Positions 42,174 to 51,198 of a DNA stretch of 64,000 nt are shown in pieces. A program made the position numbers and the translations under genes. Location: NCBI RefSeq assembly GCF_001457035.1, contig NZ_KQ758619.1, forward strand, positions 1-64,000, in the 5' to 3' direction. Within the stretch, counting starts at the first letter, position 1. Each line of letters begins with the position of its first letter. The notes beneath the pieces were generated by a model. The model was not told the origin of the DNA. It saw only the letters and a program-made list of their open reading frames with translations, and did no database searches. The DNA is from Fictibacillus enclensis. Lineage in GTDB: Bacteria; Bacillota; Bacilli; Bacillales; Fictibacillaceae.

Positions 42174-42338
42174 TTGAAGAAATATTGCTGTGATGAACAT
42201 GTGGATATCGGAATCGACGAATTGATCGATGAATTGGAAATTTATCCGAACCTGGAGTTATTAACAGAAAACGAAAAGTTAGCAACAATCTGTACATATT
42301 GCGATAAAACAGCCATATATAAAGTATCGAACGAGTGA
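42174..42338 (+). CDS. yyzF: CxxH/CxxC protein (YyzF family)
   Basis: A 54-residue protein beginning MKKYCCDEHVDIGIDELIDE and ending TICTYCDKTAIYKVSNE. The CxxH and CxxC pairs are likely metal ligands. The TTG at 42174 is the chosen start because AAGGAG lies 7 nt upstream and the protein then aligns with B. subtilis YyzF; an ATG at 42168 is too close to the ribosome-binding site. Function unknown. Confidence 0.88.
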   Translation: MKKYCCDEHVDIGIDELIDELEIYPNLELLTENEKLATICTYCDKTAIYKVSNE

Positions 42339-42350
42339 TCCTATACTAAA

Positions 42351-42393
42351 TGTGGATAGATTTTGTGCATATGTGGATAACTTTTGTGGATAA
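42351..42393. promoter_or_regulatory. DnaA-box cluster upstream of rlmH
   Basis: Within 43 bp: TGTGGATAG (42351-42359), TGTGCATAT (42364-42372), and exact TGTGGATAA boxes at 42372-42380 and 42385-42393, all in one orientation. B. subtilis has a DnaA-box cluster at the same gene (yydA/rlmH). The location about 32 kb from oriC suggests DnaA titration or regulation. Confidence 0.75.
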
Positions 42394-42419
42394 GTTGTTT
42401 ATAAAAGGAGTTTTCCCCT

Positions 42420-42899
42420 GTGAATATCTTAGTTGTAACGGTTGGCAAACTGAAAGAAAAGTATTTAAAAATGGGAATTGACGAATATGTAAAGCGGCTC
42501 GGACCGTACGCAAAAATCGACATTGTCGAAGTGGCGGACGAAAAAGCACCCGAAAACCTGAGTGACCAGGAAATGCAGCTCGTCAAAAAAGCAGAAGGCG
42601 ACCGCCTCCTGGCCAAAATCCCTCAGGACGCCCACGTCATTGCCATGGCGATTGAAGGAAAGCTGATTTCGTCAGAAGATTTGGCAAAAAATCTCGATCA
42701 GCTCGCGACCTACGGAAAAAGCAAAGTGGCCTTTGTCATCGGCGGATCTCTGGGTCTGAGTGATGAGGTAATGAAGCGGGCGAATGAGAAGATTTCGTTC
42801 GGAAGGATTACCTATCCCCATCAGCTGATGAAGCTGGTGCTGGTGGAGCAGATTTATCGGGCGTTCCGGATTAATCGGGGGGAGCCTTATCATAAATAA
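42420..42899 (+). CDS. rlmH: 23S rRNA pseudouridine1915 N3-methyltransferase RlmH
   Basis: A 159-residue SPOUT-class methyltransferase that methylates pseudouridine 1915 in helix 69 of 23S rRNA. SAM-binding knot region [15 protein letters not shown] and the conserved C-terminus YHK are intact. Start is the GTG at 42420 with AAAGGAG upstream. It is the last gene of the conserved origin backbone here. Confidence 0.96.
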   Translation: MNILVVTVGKLKEKYLKMGIDEYVKRLGPYAKIDIVEVADEKAPENLSDQEMQLVKKAEGDRLLAKIPQDAHVIAMAIEGKLISSEDLAKNLDQLATYGKSKVAFVIGGSLGLSDEVMKRANEKISFGRITYPHQLMKLVLVEQIYRAFRINRGEPYHK

Positions 42900-42919
42900 T
42901 TGATTTTGTAATACAAATA

Positions 42920-42955
42920 CAGGCCATCCCATTCTGAGGGATGGCCTGTTCTATT
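42920..42955 (+). terminator. rlmH terminator
   Basis: CAGGCCATCCC-ATTCTGA-GGGATGGCCTG forms an 11-bp perfect stem with a short T-rich tail. Confidence 0.85.
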
Positions 42956-43018
42956 AATAATTTTTTTAGTAATGAAGGGGCTTATATAAGCACTCTCCTT
43001 TACTAATACTACTTAAAT

Positions 43019-44948
43019 TTAATATTTTCCCCGATCCTCCGCTGCCACCTCTATCTTAGGCGACAAATCTTCATAAGGAACAGACTTTTTTAGGCGCTCT
43101 TTGAAATACTGATTCAACTCTGGATCGGTACAAAAGATAAAGCATCCTTTCATCCCTCTTGTCATAAGTGTTCGATAAGTGTTTCGTATAATTTGGTCTG
43201 CCAGTTCTTGAGCTTTCTCCGGGTCCTCTTTCGCCAGTTTTTTAATACCTCTTAGAGACTGATCCGTTTTAGCACGCTTAGTATAGTCTGTAACCACATG
43301 TCCATCCTTATAAGAAATATCGGGTCCTATAATGACACCGACGTAATCAAACTCCAGTCCTTGAGACGTATGGATGCAGCCGGCTTCAGAGACGGAATCC
43401 TGTTCAATTGCCCAGATGCTGTCTGATAGATTCCAGCTGATTTCAAAGTTGTGTTCCGGAAGTTCAATGTCTTTATGTAAGGTGTTTTTCCTGCCTTTCG
43501 TTGGCCATTCCCAACAATATCCTGCAAGCATACGTGACTTGTTGTTTTTATTATTGAGTTCTTCAATTTCCCTCAGCATAGCATTAGGGTCATCACATAC
43601 TCTAAAGTGATAATCTATGCCACGATTCATTTGCGTTTGCTGTTTCCCTGATTTGAAGGACATCATCCAGCCAAGCAATATAGGCGTCAGACCCATCACA
43701 GCGAAATTGGGAAACAAGTTTACCCTGAATCAGTTCAGCATTTAGCTCTTTTGCATACTTATTAATGAGATCAACGCTGCCAATATCTTTTAATGTGACT
43801 TTTTAGTTTTCATCGATAAAGAAAATCGTAAATTTAGATGAGTGGATTACCTCTTTTATCTGATTTTCTCCTATATTGCTGTAGAGGCCGGACTTTTCAT
43901 TTAGACGGTGTGCTTCATCAATAATGAGAACGTCAAATTCATCCTTATCAGATTCCGTGAAGCTTCCAGATCCTTTAAACAGGTTATCAATCTGGGTTTT
44001 CTTGATGGTACCTTTCAGTTTAGAAGCATAAACGTTACGCGGAGCTGAATTCTTTGATACATATAATGCTGTTAATTCCTGATTAATAAGATTTACAAGA
44101 AGGTTCACAGCCATAACTGATTTGCCTGTTCCTGGTCCACCCTCAATCACCATCACTCTCTTTTTATTTGTTTTGATGCTCTCCAACGCTAAATGAAAAG
44201 CATCTTCATAAAACACTTTTTGCTCATCAATCAGCACGAATTCATCGTTCCCTTTCAACATACTTGCAAGAGAATCCTGTAATGATTTTGAAGGGCGAAT
44301 TTTACCATGTTCTATTTGATAAATTAACTGGTTACGATCACCGAAACGAACGTACTTCTTAATAAAGTCCCTTAATTTTTGTATTTCACCTTTAGCAAAA
44401 ACCGGTGCTTTCTCCAGATGATCTGCATAGTGAGGATCCATTAACGGGTCATTTTCTGTTTTCCGGTAGTTATGTAGATAGGCACAGGGATCCAACAAAA
44501 TATGCTGATCCTGTACATTTTGATTAAAGTCATGAATTAAGGCAGCATATGACCATGCTTGATAAGAAGGATGGGTGACTGTTCGCTTCCCTCCCCCGAG
44601 ATAGGTAGACACAAGCGCATCTTTGGAAGTTACCTTCTCAACCTCAGACCATTGCTTCAATTCCACGATTACCACATGATCTTGTAAGCCATCGTGACCT
44701 GCTACTAAGAAGTCCACCCGTTTAGATGTATTGGGTATCTTAAATTCTATGGCTACAGCAGAATCATCAGGGATCTCTTTATCCTGCATGACATTTGACA
44801 TTCGTTGGAGAGAATTCTCCCATGATTGTATTTCACTTTTACTCGTTCGGCCTATTTTATTTTGATAGGAGTCATAAAGACGTTCTACAAGAAGTTCATT
44901 TGTAACATCAGAGATAAATTCCGTTTTTGTCGCTTCGTAAATGATCAA
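43019..44948 (-). pseudogene. Broken DUF2075 nuclease-helicase gene
   Basis: Two frames together encode a protein of about 640 residues. The N-terminal part (about 1-240) has a PD-(D/E)xK-like pattern (RVDFLVAG, then VVIVELKQW). The motor has Walker A EGGPGTGKSVM and Walker B VLIIDEAHRL, and the C-terminal piece has HTSQGLEFDYVG and YRTLMTRGMKG. This is the DUF2075/COG3410 group of helicase-like proteins. The first lesion is a TAA at 43803-43805 after FFIDEN, beyond which the same frame continues as KVTLKDIGSVDLINKY to a TAG at 43602-43604. The second is a one-base shift around 43605-43640, after which YHFRVCDDPN lies in another frame. The gene lies where the conserved backbone ends and was probably acquired. 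Confidence 0.85.
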
Positions 44949-45100
44949 GTTGATGTCACCTCTTTGGAGAGTTTAGTGACTTTATTTTAACACTTATTGT
45001 ATGAGGTATTGGCAGATAACGCCAAAAACATGTGAATTAATAGGCTTTATCTATTGAGTAATAAATATATTTTTGAACTTCACTTTTTTTATTTTTTTAC

Positions 45101-45146
45101 AGTTCACATTCAGTTCACATTAATCCTTTATCATTACCTTCATAAT
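45101..45146 (+). promoter_or_regulatory. Tandem TTCACA operator and -10 of the ABC operon
   Basis: AGTTCACATT is repeated at 45101-45110 and 45112-45121, giving TTCACA-N5-TTCACA with an 11-bp period, the layout bound by OmpR/PhoB-type regulators such as PhoP. CATAAT (45141-45146) is a likely -10 with no good -35, typical of activator-dependent promoters. The OmpR-type regulator encoded at 47100 is the natural candidate; PhoP is an alternative. Confidence 0.6.
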
Positions 45147-45175
45147 CAGTTAAAGAGTTAGAAGGAGGATTAACT

Positions 45176-46186
45176 TTGAATCAATTTACCGATAAAAGAA
45201 AGGGTATGGATCATAAAGACCTGGCTGTGGAAGCGCGTGGTTTGGTCAAGGTGTTTGGTGATAACCGCGCGGTGGATGGCGTGGATTTAAATGTTCGTGC
45301 GGGCAGCATCTATGGCGTGCTTGGCCCCAATGGTGCAGGTAAAACAACGACGATCCGAATGCTGGCCACGCTGCTTAAGGCGGATGCAGGTTCAGCTAAG
45401 ATCTTTGGATACGATGTGGCGAAGGATGCACAGATTGTTCGTCAGTTGATTGGCGTGACCGGTCAGTATGCGTCCGTTGATGAGTCGCTCAGCGCGACGG
45501 AGAACCTGGTCATTTTTTCCCGTTTGTTGGGTCTGAGCCGGGCAGAATCCAAGCGCAAAGCAATGGAATTATTGGAGGAGTTTGGTTTAACGGAAGCGGC
45601 AAGACGACCGCTTAAACATTTTTCCGGTGGTATGCGCCGCAGACTGGATTTGGCCGCAAGTCTTATTGCCCAGCCGCCACTCATTTTCTTGGATGAACCA
45701 ACGACAGGACTTGATCCGCGGACGCGTAACCAGATGTGGGATACGATCCGCCGGTTAGTAAAGGAAGGTTCAACGGTCCTTTTAACGACGCAGTATCTTC
45801 AGGAAGCAGATGAACTGGCTGACCGAATCGCAGTGATTGATCATGGCAGGGTTGTGGCAGAAGGCACGGTAAATGACCTGAAAGAATCGATCGGTACCTC
45901 CTCCCTGCATTTAAGCATTCAAAACGAACAATCGTTGTCAAAGGCCCGCTTGATTGTGGAGCGCGTGCTTAACGTCCAGTCTGCGGTAACGGCGGAAGGC
46001 GGAAAAATCACCGCACCGATGGCTGATGCCGACCGGGTGACGGATTTGCTGATTACATTGAGAGAGGCCGGTATTCAACTGGAAGAATTAAGTGTGCAGA
46101 AACCAACGCTCGATGAAGTATTCCTGTCGATCACTGGTCAAAATACGGCATCCAATACACAGGTGAAAAAGGAGGAGTTGGCATGA
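45176..46186 (+). CDS. ABC transporter ATP-binding protein (DrrA-like)
   Basis: A 336-residue ATPase with Walker A GPNGAGKTT, Q-loop GQYASVDE, signature HFSGGMRRRLDLAASL, Walker B LIFLDEP and a C-terminal extension typical of daunorubicin-resistance-type ATPases. It would power the permease encoded next in drug or lipid export. The TTG at 45176 is the start, with AAGGAGG 7 nt upstream. It overlaps the permease gene by 4 nt. Confidence 0.93.
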   Translation: MNQFTDKRKGMDHKDLAVEARGLVKVFGDNRAVDGVDLNVRAGSIYGVLGPNGAGKTTTIRMLATLLKADAGSAKIFGYDVAKDAQIVRQLIGVTGQYASVDESLSATENLVIFSRLLGLSRAESKRKAMELLEEFGLTEAARRPLKHFSGGMRRRLDLAASLIAQPPLIFLDEPTTGLDPRTRNQMWDTIRRLVKEGSTVLLTTQYLQEADELADRIAVIDHGRVVAEGTVNDLKESIGTSSLHLSIQNEQSLSKARLIVERVLNVQSAVTAEGGKITAPMADADRVTDLLITLREAGIQLEELSVQKPTLDEVFLSITGQNTASNTQVKKEELA

Positions 46187-46998
46187 GCAGCACAACGATA
46201 AAAGCACCTCATGAACGGAAACTTCGCAGGAAAACCAACTTTCGGGAATCTGTAAAAAATTCATTAACCATGGCTTACAGAGGACTGCTTAAGATCAAGC
46301 GCACACCTGAGCAATTATTTGATGTCACGCTGCAACCGATTATTTTTACGCTCATGTTTACGTATATTTTTGGCGGAGCGATTTCGGGGAATGTACAAAA
46401 CTATTTACCTGTTATTATACCGGGGATCCTCGTCCAAACGGTGATTACAACCTCTATCGTGACAGGCGTACAGCTGCGGGAGGACATGGATAAAGGCGTA
46501 TTCGACCGGTTTAAGTCGCTGCCAATCGCCCGTATTGCACCGTTAGCGGGAGCGTTGCTGGCTGATACCATTCGCTACACGATAGCGACTGTACTCACGT
46601 TTTCTATGGGGTATGTGATGGGACTCCGTCCAGAAGGTGGATTAGGCGCAGTCGTTGTTGCCGGGCTTCTCGTCATCGTCTGTTCTTGGGCCATCAGCTG
46701 GATCTTTGCTTTCTTTGGAGTCATTTCGCGTACCGCTTCAAGCGTACAAGGAATTTCGATGCTTGTTCTGTTTCCGCTCACGTTTCTCTCGAACGCCTTT
46801 GTGCCGGCCGAAACCATGCCTAAGCTGCTTCAATGGTTTGTAAAAATTAATCCCATCTCCCATCTGGTGACAGCTGTACGAGAGTTAACCAACTCCGGCA
46901 CAGTGGGCTGGGACTTCACGATCTCCCTGATTGGAGCAACAGTGATCGTGGCGATTTTTGCGCCAATCACGGTACGCGCTTATATGCGGCGTGCCTAG
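46183..46998 (+). CDS. ABC-2 type transporter permease (DrrB-like)
   Basis: A 271-residue membrane protein with six predicted helices and the ABC-2 signature region (SSVQGISMLVLFPLTFLSNAFVP). It pairs with the preceding ATPase to form an exporter. The ATG overlaps the upstream stop. Substrate unknown; related systems export antibiotics. Confidence 0.92.
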   Translation: MSSTTIKAPHERKLRRKTNFRESVKNSLTMAYRGLLKIKRTPEQLFDVTLQPIIFTLMFTYIFGGAISGNVQNYLPVIIPGILVQTVITTSIVTGVQLREDMDKGVFDRFKSLPIARIAPLAGALLADTIRYTIATVLTFSMGYVMGLRPEGGLGAVVVAGLLVIVCSWAISWIFAFFGVISRTASSVQGISMLVLFPLTFLSNAFVPAETMPKLLQWFVKINPISHLVTAVRELTNSGTVGWDFTISLIGATVIVAIFAPITVRAYMRRA

Positions 46999-47039
46999 TG
47001 AACAACGAAGGAAATGCTAAAATAAAGATTATTGAGCTT

Positions 47040-47072
47040 GTGAGAACTACCCTTTGAAATGGCGGTTCTCAC
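47040..47072 (+). terminator. Hairpin between the permease and response-regulator genes
   Basis: GTGAGAACTACC and GGCGGTTCTCAC form a long imperfect stem followed by TATTTTGTT. Partial termination is plausible. Confidence 0.55.
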
Positions 47073-47099
47073 TATTTTGTTATAAAAGGAATGAATATC

Positions 47100-47780
47100 A
47101 TGGCAAAAATATTAATTGTTGATGATGACCCGCATATCCGGGAATTAATACATGTCATTCCGGCGAAAGAAGGCTTATCCACGGTAGAGGCAGCAGATGG
47201 GGAAGCCGCTCTTTCCTTGCTTGAGAAACATAAAATTGATCTCATCATTCTTGATATCATGATGCCGAATATGGATGGGTATGTATTTTGTCAGGAAGTA
47301 CGCACCTATTATTCAGATAAGATCCCAATTTTAATGGTCACCGCCAAAGGGGAAACCGCTCAAAAAGTAAAAGGATTTGACCTTGGTGCAGATGATTACC
47401 TGGTGAAGCCTTTTGCCGGAGCGGAGCTGGCGGCACGGGTGAGAGTTTTGCTGAAACGGTATCAGATTAATCTTTCCAATCGGATTGAAATCGGCGATGC
47501 CGTTATCGATCGCGACACCAATAAAGTCCTACTGGGCAAAGAGACCATTGACTTGCCGTTAAAAGAATTTGAGCTTTTATTTATCATCGCCTCCCATCCG
47601 CAGAAGATTTTTTCCAGAGAACAATTAATTGAGGACATTTGGGGCTTTGACTATACGGGTGATGAACGCACGGTCGATGTCCATATTAAGCGATTGCGGC
47701 AGCGGTTTTCTGATGACGATTGTCCGTTTAAAATCTCCACTGTCCGCGGGCTGGGCTACCGGCTGGAGGTTCGCTCATGA
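47100..47780 (+). CDS. OmpR-family response regulator
   Basis: A 226-residue regulator: receiver with VDDDPH, phospho-Asp in LIILDIMMPNMDG and VKPFAG; winged-helix DNA-binding domain with EQLIEDIWGFDYTGDERTVDVHIKRLRQ. The ATG at 47100 has AAAGGA 9 nt upstream; an in-frame ATG at 47091 is too close to it. The start of the kinase gene overlaps its stop, so the two form a two-component pair, probably for the neighbouring ABC transporter. Confidence 0.93.
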   Translation: MAKILIVDDDPHIRELIHVIPAKEGLSTVEAADGEAALSLLEKHKIDLIILDIMMPNMDGYVFCQEVRTYYSDKIPILMVTAKGETAQKVKGFDLGADDYLVKPFAGAELAARVRVLLKRYQINLSNRIEIGDAVIDRDTNKVLLGKETIDLPLKEFELLFIIASHPQKIFSREQLIEDIWGFDYTGDERTVDVHIKRLRQRFSDDDCPFKISTVRGLGYRLEVRS

Positions 47781-48847
47781 ACCTTCCAGAATGGTTGAAA
47801 CGAATCCTTGGTTTTCTGGCTGTTATTATGGCATTATTCATAAGCTGGTCCTGTGCCTATTGGCTGACTGGTTATGTTTACGATCGCATCGACGTTGTCC
47901 CTCATGAATTTATAAGACAGATCACTAATTCCTTGCTGGGATTTTTTATATTTGGATGCGGTGTCTATTTGATTACCAGAGTTACCTGGGTCAGGGCCTG
48001 GCAGGAGAAATTCCTGCATCCCCTGATTAACGCCATGAAAATGATGGCTGAAGGAAACTTTAAGATCGATCTCTCCTTTTACACGCAGCAAATGGACGGC
48101 CGCAGCGATCACCCTTATTCCAGAATCGTCGAGAGCATTACCGATATGGCGGAAAAGCTGGGGAAGATGGAGGAAATGCGGCAGGAATTCATCTCGAATG
48201 TCTCCCATGAAATACAATCTCCTCTCACATCCATCATGGGATTTGCCCAAGCGCTCAAGAACGAGAATTTGAGCCATGACGAACGCAAACATTACCTGGA
48301 CATTATCGAAACGGAGAGTATAAGACTTTCAAAATTAAGTGATAATCTTTTAAAGCTCACTTCATTGGAGTCCGAGCATCCACCCTTTGAGTTAACAGAG
48401 TACCGGCTGGACCACCAAATTCGCCGCATCATTCTGGCTAATGAGCCGCAATGGACCGAGAAACAAATCAACATGGAGATTGACCTTGAAAATCTATCGA
48501 TCGCAGCAGATCAGGATTTAATGGATCAAGTATGGATTAACCTGCTTCATAACAGCATTAAATTTACACCGGAAAAAGGGACCATTTCAGTTGAGGCATT
48601 CAAAAAAGAAGACGATTCGCTGATCGTTAACATAAAAGATACTGGAATCGGCATGAACCAGGAGGCCCTCCTTCATATTTTTGAACGATTTTATAAAGCG
48701 GATCAGTCCCGCAACCGAAAATATGGGGGCAGCGGTCTTGGACTTCCCATCGTAAAAAAAATCATCGATTTGCACAAAGGAAATATCCACGTAGAAAGTG
48801 AGCCTGGAAGAGGTACTTCCATCACTGTTAAATTAAAGGCGAAATAA
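47777..48847 (+). CDS. Sensor histidine kinase
   Basis: A 356-residue kinase with two membrane helices (about 10-32 and 48-70) separated by a very short extracellular loop, then a HAMP-like linker, HisKA with the phospho-His in NVSHEIQSPLTS and HATPase (LLHNSIKFTPEKG, GGSGLGLPIV). The short external loop is like kinases that sense within the membrane or through a partner ABC transporter. The start overlaps the regulator by 4 nt. Confidence 0.93.
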   Translation: MNLPEWLKRILGFLAVIMALFISWSCAYWLTGYVYDRIDVVPHEFIRQITNSLLGFFIFGCGVYLITRVTWVRAWQEKFLHPLINAMKMMAEGNFKIDLSFYTQQMDGRSDHPYSRIVESITDMAEKLGKMEEMRQEFISNVSHEIQSPLTSIMGFAQALKNENLSHDERKHYLDIIETESIRLSKLSDNLLKLTSLESEHPPFELTEYRLDHQIRRIILANEPQWTEKQINMEIDLENLSIAADQDLMDQVWINLLHNSIKFTPEKGTISVEAFKKEDDSLIVNIKDTGIGMNQEALLHIFERFYKADQSRNRKYGGSGLGLPIVKKIIDLHKGNIHVESEPGRGTSITVKLKAK

Positions 48848-48889
48848 AGTTTACCCTAATCACTTCACGTATAGCTTTAAAGGCCCAAG

Positions 48890-48930
48890 AGAGTAAAGAG
48901 CAGAAAAAGCGCTTTACTCTTTTTATTTTA
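48890..48930 (+). terminator. Terminator after the two-component genes
   Basis: AGAGTAAAG and CTTTACTCT form a 9-bp stem with a loop of about 12 nt and a T-rich tail. Confidence 0.78.
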
Positions 48931-49054
48931 ATTGACTAAATGTACCAATCTATTACATTATTAGTAAGTAAGATAGGAGAAAAGTAGCGATAAAGTTGGT
49001 GAACGGGGCTTTACGCCTGTTACATATTGAGATGAAAAGGGAGAGAAGAAATCC

Positions 49055-51148
49055 ATGAAAAAAGGGTTTTGGGTTAGGGTAGTCATAATGATGGCGCTGG
49101 TATTTACCGCTGCATTTGGCAATGTAGCGCAAGCGGCAGGCGGTACGTCAGTAAGCAGTGGGACATACAAGGTTGGGAAGGAAATTTCTGCCGGACTGAA
49201 AGCATTCCGCATTGACCAAGGAACAGCAGGTATTTATGTTACCCGCAATGTGAATGGTGAAGACAAAGATGTTGTGTCCGAAAACATGGACAGTGATTAT
49301 TCCGGTCGCTTTACAGCTAATTTAAAAGACGGAGATACGGTGTGGATCAACGTTGTTAATGATGAATCCAACGTGGAAGTCCAGGACGCAGCTAAACCGG
49401 ACTTGAAAAAGGTATCGTCTGGTTATTATGAAGTGGGTACCGACATTCCGGCAGGTACATACAGCTTAAAATTGGACTCCCCTTATGATGACTATGATTC
49501 TGCTGATTTGGCCATATTTGGAGCGGATTACAACGAAAAAGACAGCTATGGTATTTCTGATTGGGATGAGCCCATTCAACAGAAATTAGAAAATGGAGAC
49601 AAGGTTTCCATTTCGGGAATGAACGGAACCATGAGTTTTAAACAGGTCATTCTTATCCCGCAAAGTATTATTTTAAGTAAACCAAGCCTCTCTCTTATAG
49701 TGAACAATACGGCTTCTCTAAAGGCTACAATCGCCCCTTCGACAGCAACCAATAAAGAAGTCAGCTGGACGAGCAGCAATACAAAAGTGGCGGCAGTGGA
49801 TGCGAATGGAAATGTAAAAGGAAACAAAGCGGGAACTGCCACTATAACAGCAACAGCTAAAGGCAATTCAGCCGTTAAAAAAAGTATCACGGTAACGGTT
49901 AAAAATATTATTCCTTCGAGTTTAACAATAAACAAAGCGACATTTAACATCACGAAAAAACAAACAGTAAAAGTAACGGCAACTGTTACTCCAACCAATA
50001 CGACTGATAAAACAGTGCTCTGGAAAAGCTCCAATACAAAAGTGGCAACCGTGGATACGAAAGGAAACATTAAAGGGATTGCCAATGGGTCGGCTACCAT
50101 TACAGCAACAAGAAAAGATAATCCCAAGCTGTCCAAAAAGGTGACGGTAACGGTTTCCACTAAGACGGTCAAAGTCAATAAAACCAAATTATCGGTAACG
50201 GCAGGCAAAACCGCCCAGCTGTCAGCAACTGTTTCTCCATCTGACAGCACCGATAAAAAAGTAACATGGAAATCTTCCAGCACCAAATATGCGACTATCG
50301 ACAGCAAGGGTAAAATAACCGGTAAGAAAAAAGGCAGTGCAACCATCACTGCAAGTGTGAAAGGCGCAAAGTCAGTTAATATTAAAGTGACTGTGAATGC
50401 TCCGGTTCTGGCGAAATCCGTCAAGATGAACAAAAGCAAAGTCACGCTGAACAAGGGTAAATCCATTACCTTATCTGCAACCGTAAGCCCTGGCAACACG
50501 ACCAATAAAACGCTAAAGTGGAAATCATCCAATTCCAAAGTTGCAAAAGTGGACAGCAAAGGGAAAGTTACAGCAGTAGGGGCAGGAAGTGCTAAAATTA
50601 CGGCTTCCTCCACCAACGGAAAAACAACAACAGCGACCATTACCGTGCCTTATGTCAAAAGCTTGAGTGCTGGAACATGGAAAGCAGGCAAGGATATTAA
50701 GGCGGGACGTTACAGAATTACAACAAAATCAGGCTTTGGAAACTTATTTATTAATACGGACAGCAATCGTTACATTAACGAAATACTATCCAGTCCAGAC
50801 GAGGATTTCGGAGTGACAGTGGTTACCACCGATATTAAATCTGGAGATAAAATAGAAATAGACGGCTTGGATAGTGTTCAGTTTACGCAAGTTTCTCATA
50901 CGAAGGTGAAAAGCTTTACTTCAGGCTATTGGATTGTGGGCAAGGACATTGCTCCAGGACGCTACAAATTCACTACACCCGATGAATTTGGCAATTTCTT
51001 TGTGTTTAGAAAAGATTATGCCATTGTAAATGAATTACTGGCCAATTCAACTAAAGATGGTGGAGTAACCAGTGTAACAGCAACACTTAAATCCGGAGAT
51101 GAAATCAGCATTGCAGGGTTGGAAAAGGTGAACTTTTCAAAGAAATAG
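49055..51148 (+). CDS. Secreted Ig-like (Big_2) repeat protein
   Basis: A 697-residue exported protein. A signal peptide with likely cleavage after AQA (about residue 30) is followed by two modules of the pattern GxYxVGxDIxAG (about 33-205), four bacterial Ig-like Big_2 domains (about 205-535, each with a WKSSNTKVATVD-like core and GSATITA), and two more GxWxxGKDIxxGRY modules (about 540-697). No LPxTG, SLH or lysin motif was seen, so it is probably released or loosely wall-bound. The role is unknown; such domains are common in adhesins. It is monocistronic. Confidence 0.88.
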   Translation: MKKGFWVRVVIMMALVFTAAFGNVAQAAGGTSVSSGTYKVGKEISAGLKAFRIDQGTAGIYVTRNVNGEDKDVVSENMDSDYSGRFTANLKDGDTVWINVVNDESNVEVQDAAKPDLKKVSSGYYEVGTDIPAGTYSLKLDSPYDDYDSADLAIFGADYNEKDSYGISDWDEPIQQKLENGDKVSISGMNGTMSFKQVILIPQSIILSKPSLSLIVNNTASLKATIAPSTATNKEVSWTSSNTKVAAVDANGNVKGNKAGTATITATAKGNSAVKKSITVTVKNIIPSSLTINKATFNITKKQTVKVTATVTPTNTTDKTVLWKSSNTKVATVDTKGNIKGIANGSATITATRKDNPKLSKKVTVTVSTKTVKVNKTKLSVTAGKTAQLSATVSPSDSTDKKVTWKSSSTKYATIDSKGKITGKKKGSATITASVKGAKSVNIKVTVNAPVLAKSVKMNKSKVTLNKGKSITLSATVSPGNTTNKTLKWKSSNSKVAKVDSKGKVTAVGAGSAKITASSTNGKTTTATITVPYVKSLSAGTWKAGKDIKAGRYRITTKSGFGNLFINTDSNRYINEILSSPDEDFGVTVVTTDIKSGDKIEIDGLDSVQFTQVSHTKVKSFTSGYWIVGKDIAPGRYKFTTPDEFGNFFVFRKDYAIVNELLANSTKDGGVTSVTATLKSGDEISIAGLEKVNFSKK

Positions 51149-51152
51149 AAAT

Positions 51153-51195
51153 AAAAAAGGAGACCGAACATTGAATTCGGTCTCCTTTTCTATTT
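51153..51195. terminator. Bidirectional terminator
   Basis: AAAAGGAGACCGAA and TTCGGTCTCCTTTT form a 14-bp stem between two convergent genes. Confidence 0.92.
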
Positions 51196-51198
51196 CTT

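Noticed and set aside
43602-43805. Programmed recoding of the DUF2075 gene
   Set aside because: No slippery heptamer or strong downstream structure was noticed at either lesion, and two separate events would be needed; decay is simpler.
49576-50640. 354-codon open frame antisense to the Ig-repeat protein
   Set aside because: Its Val/Leu-rich repetitive product is the complement of the Thr/Lys-rich repeats; no start signal is seen.
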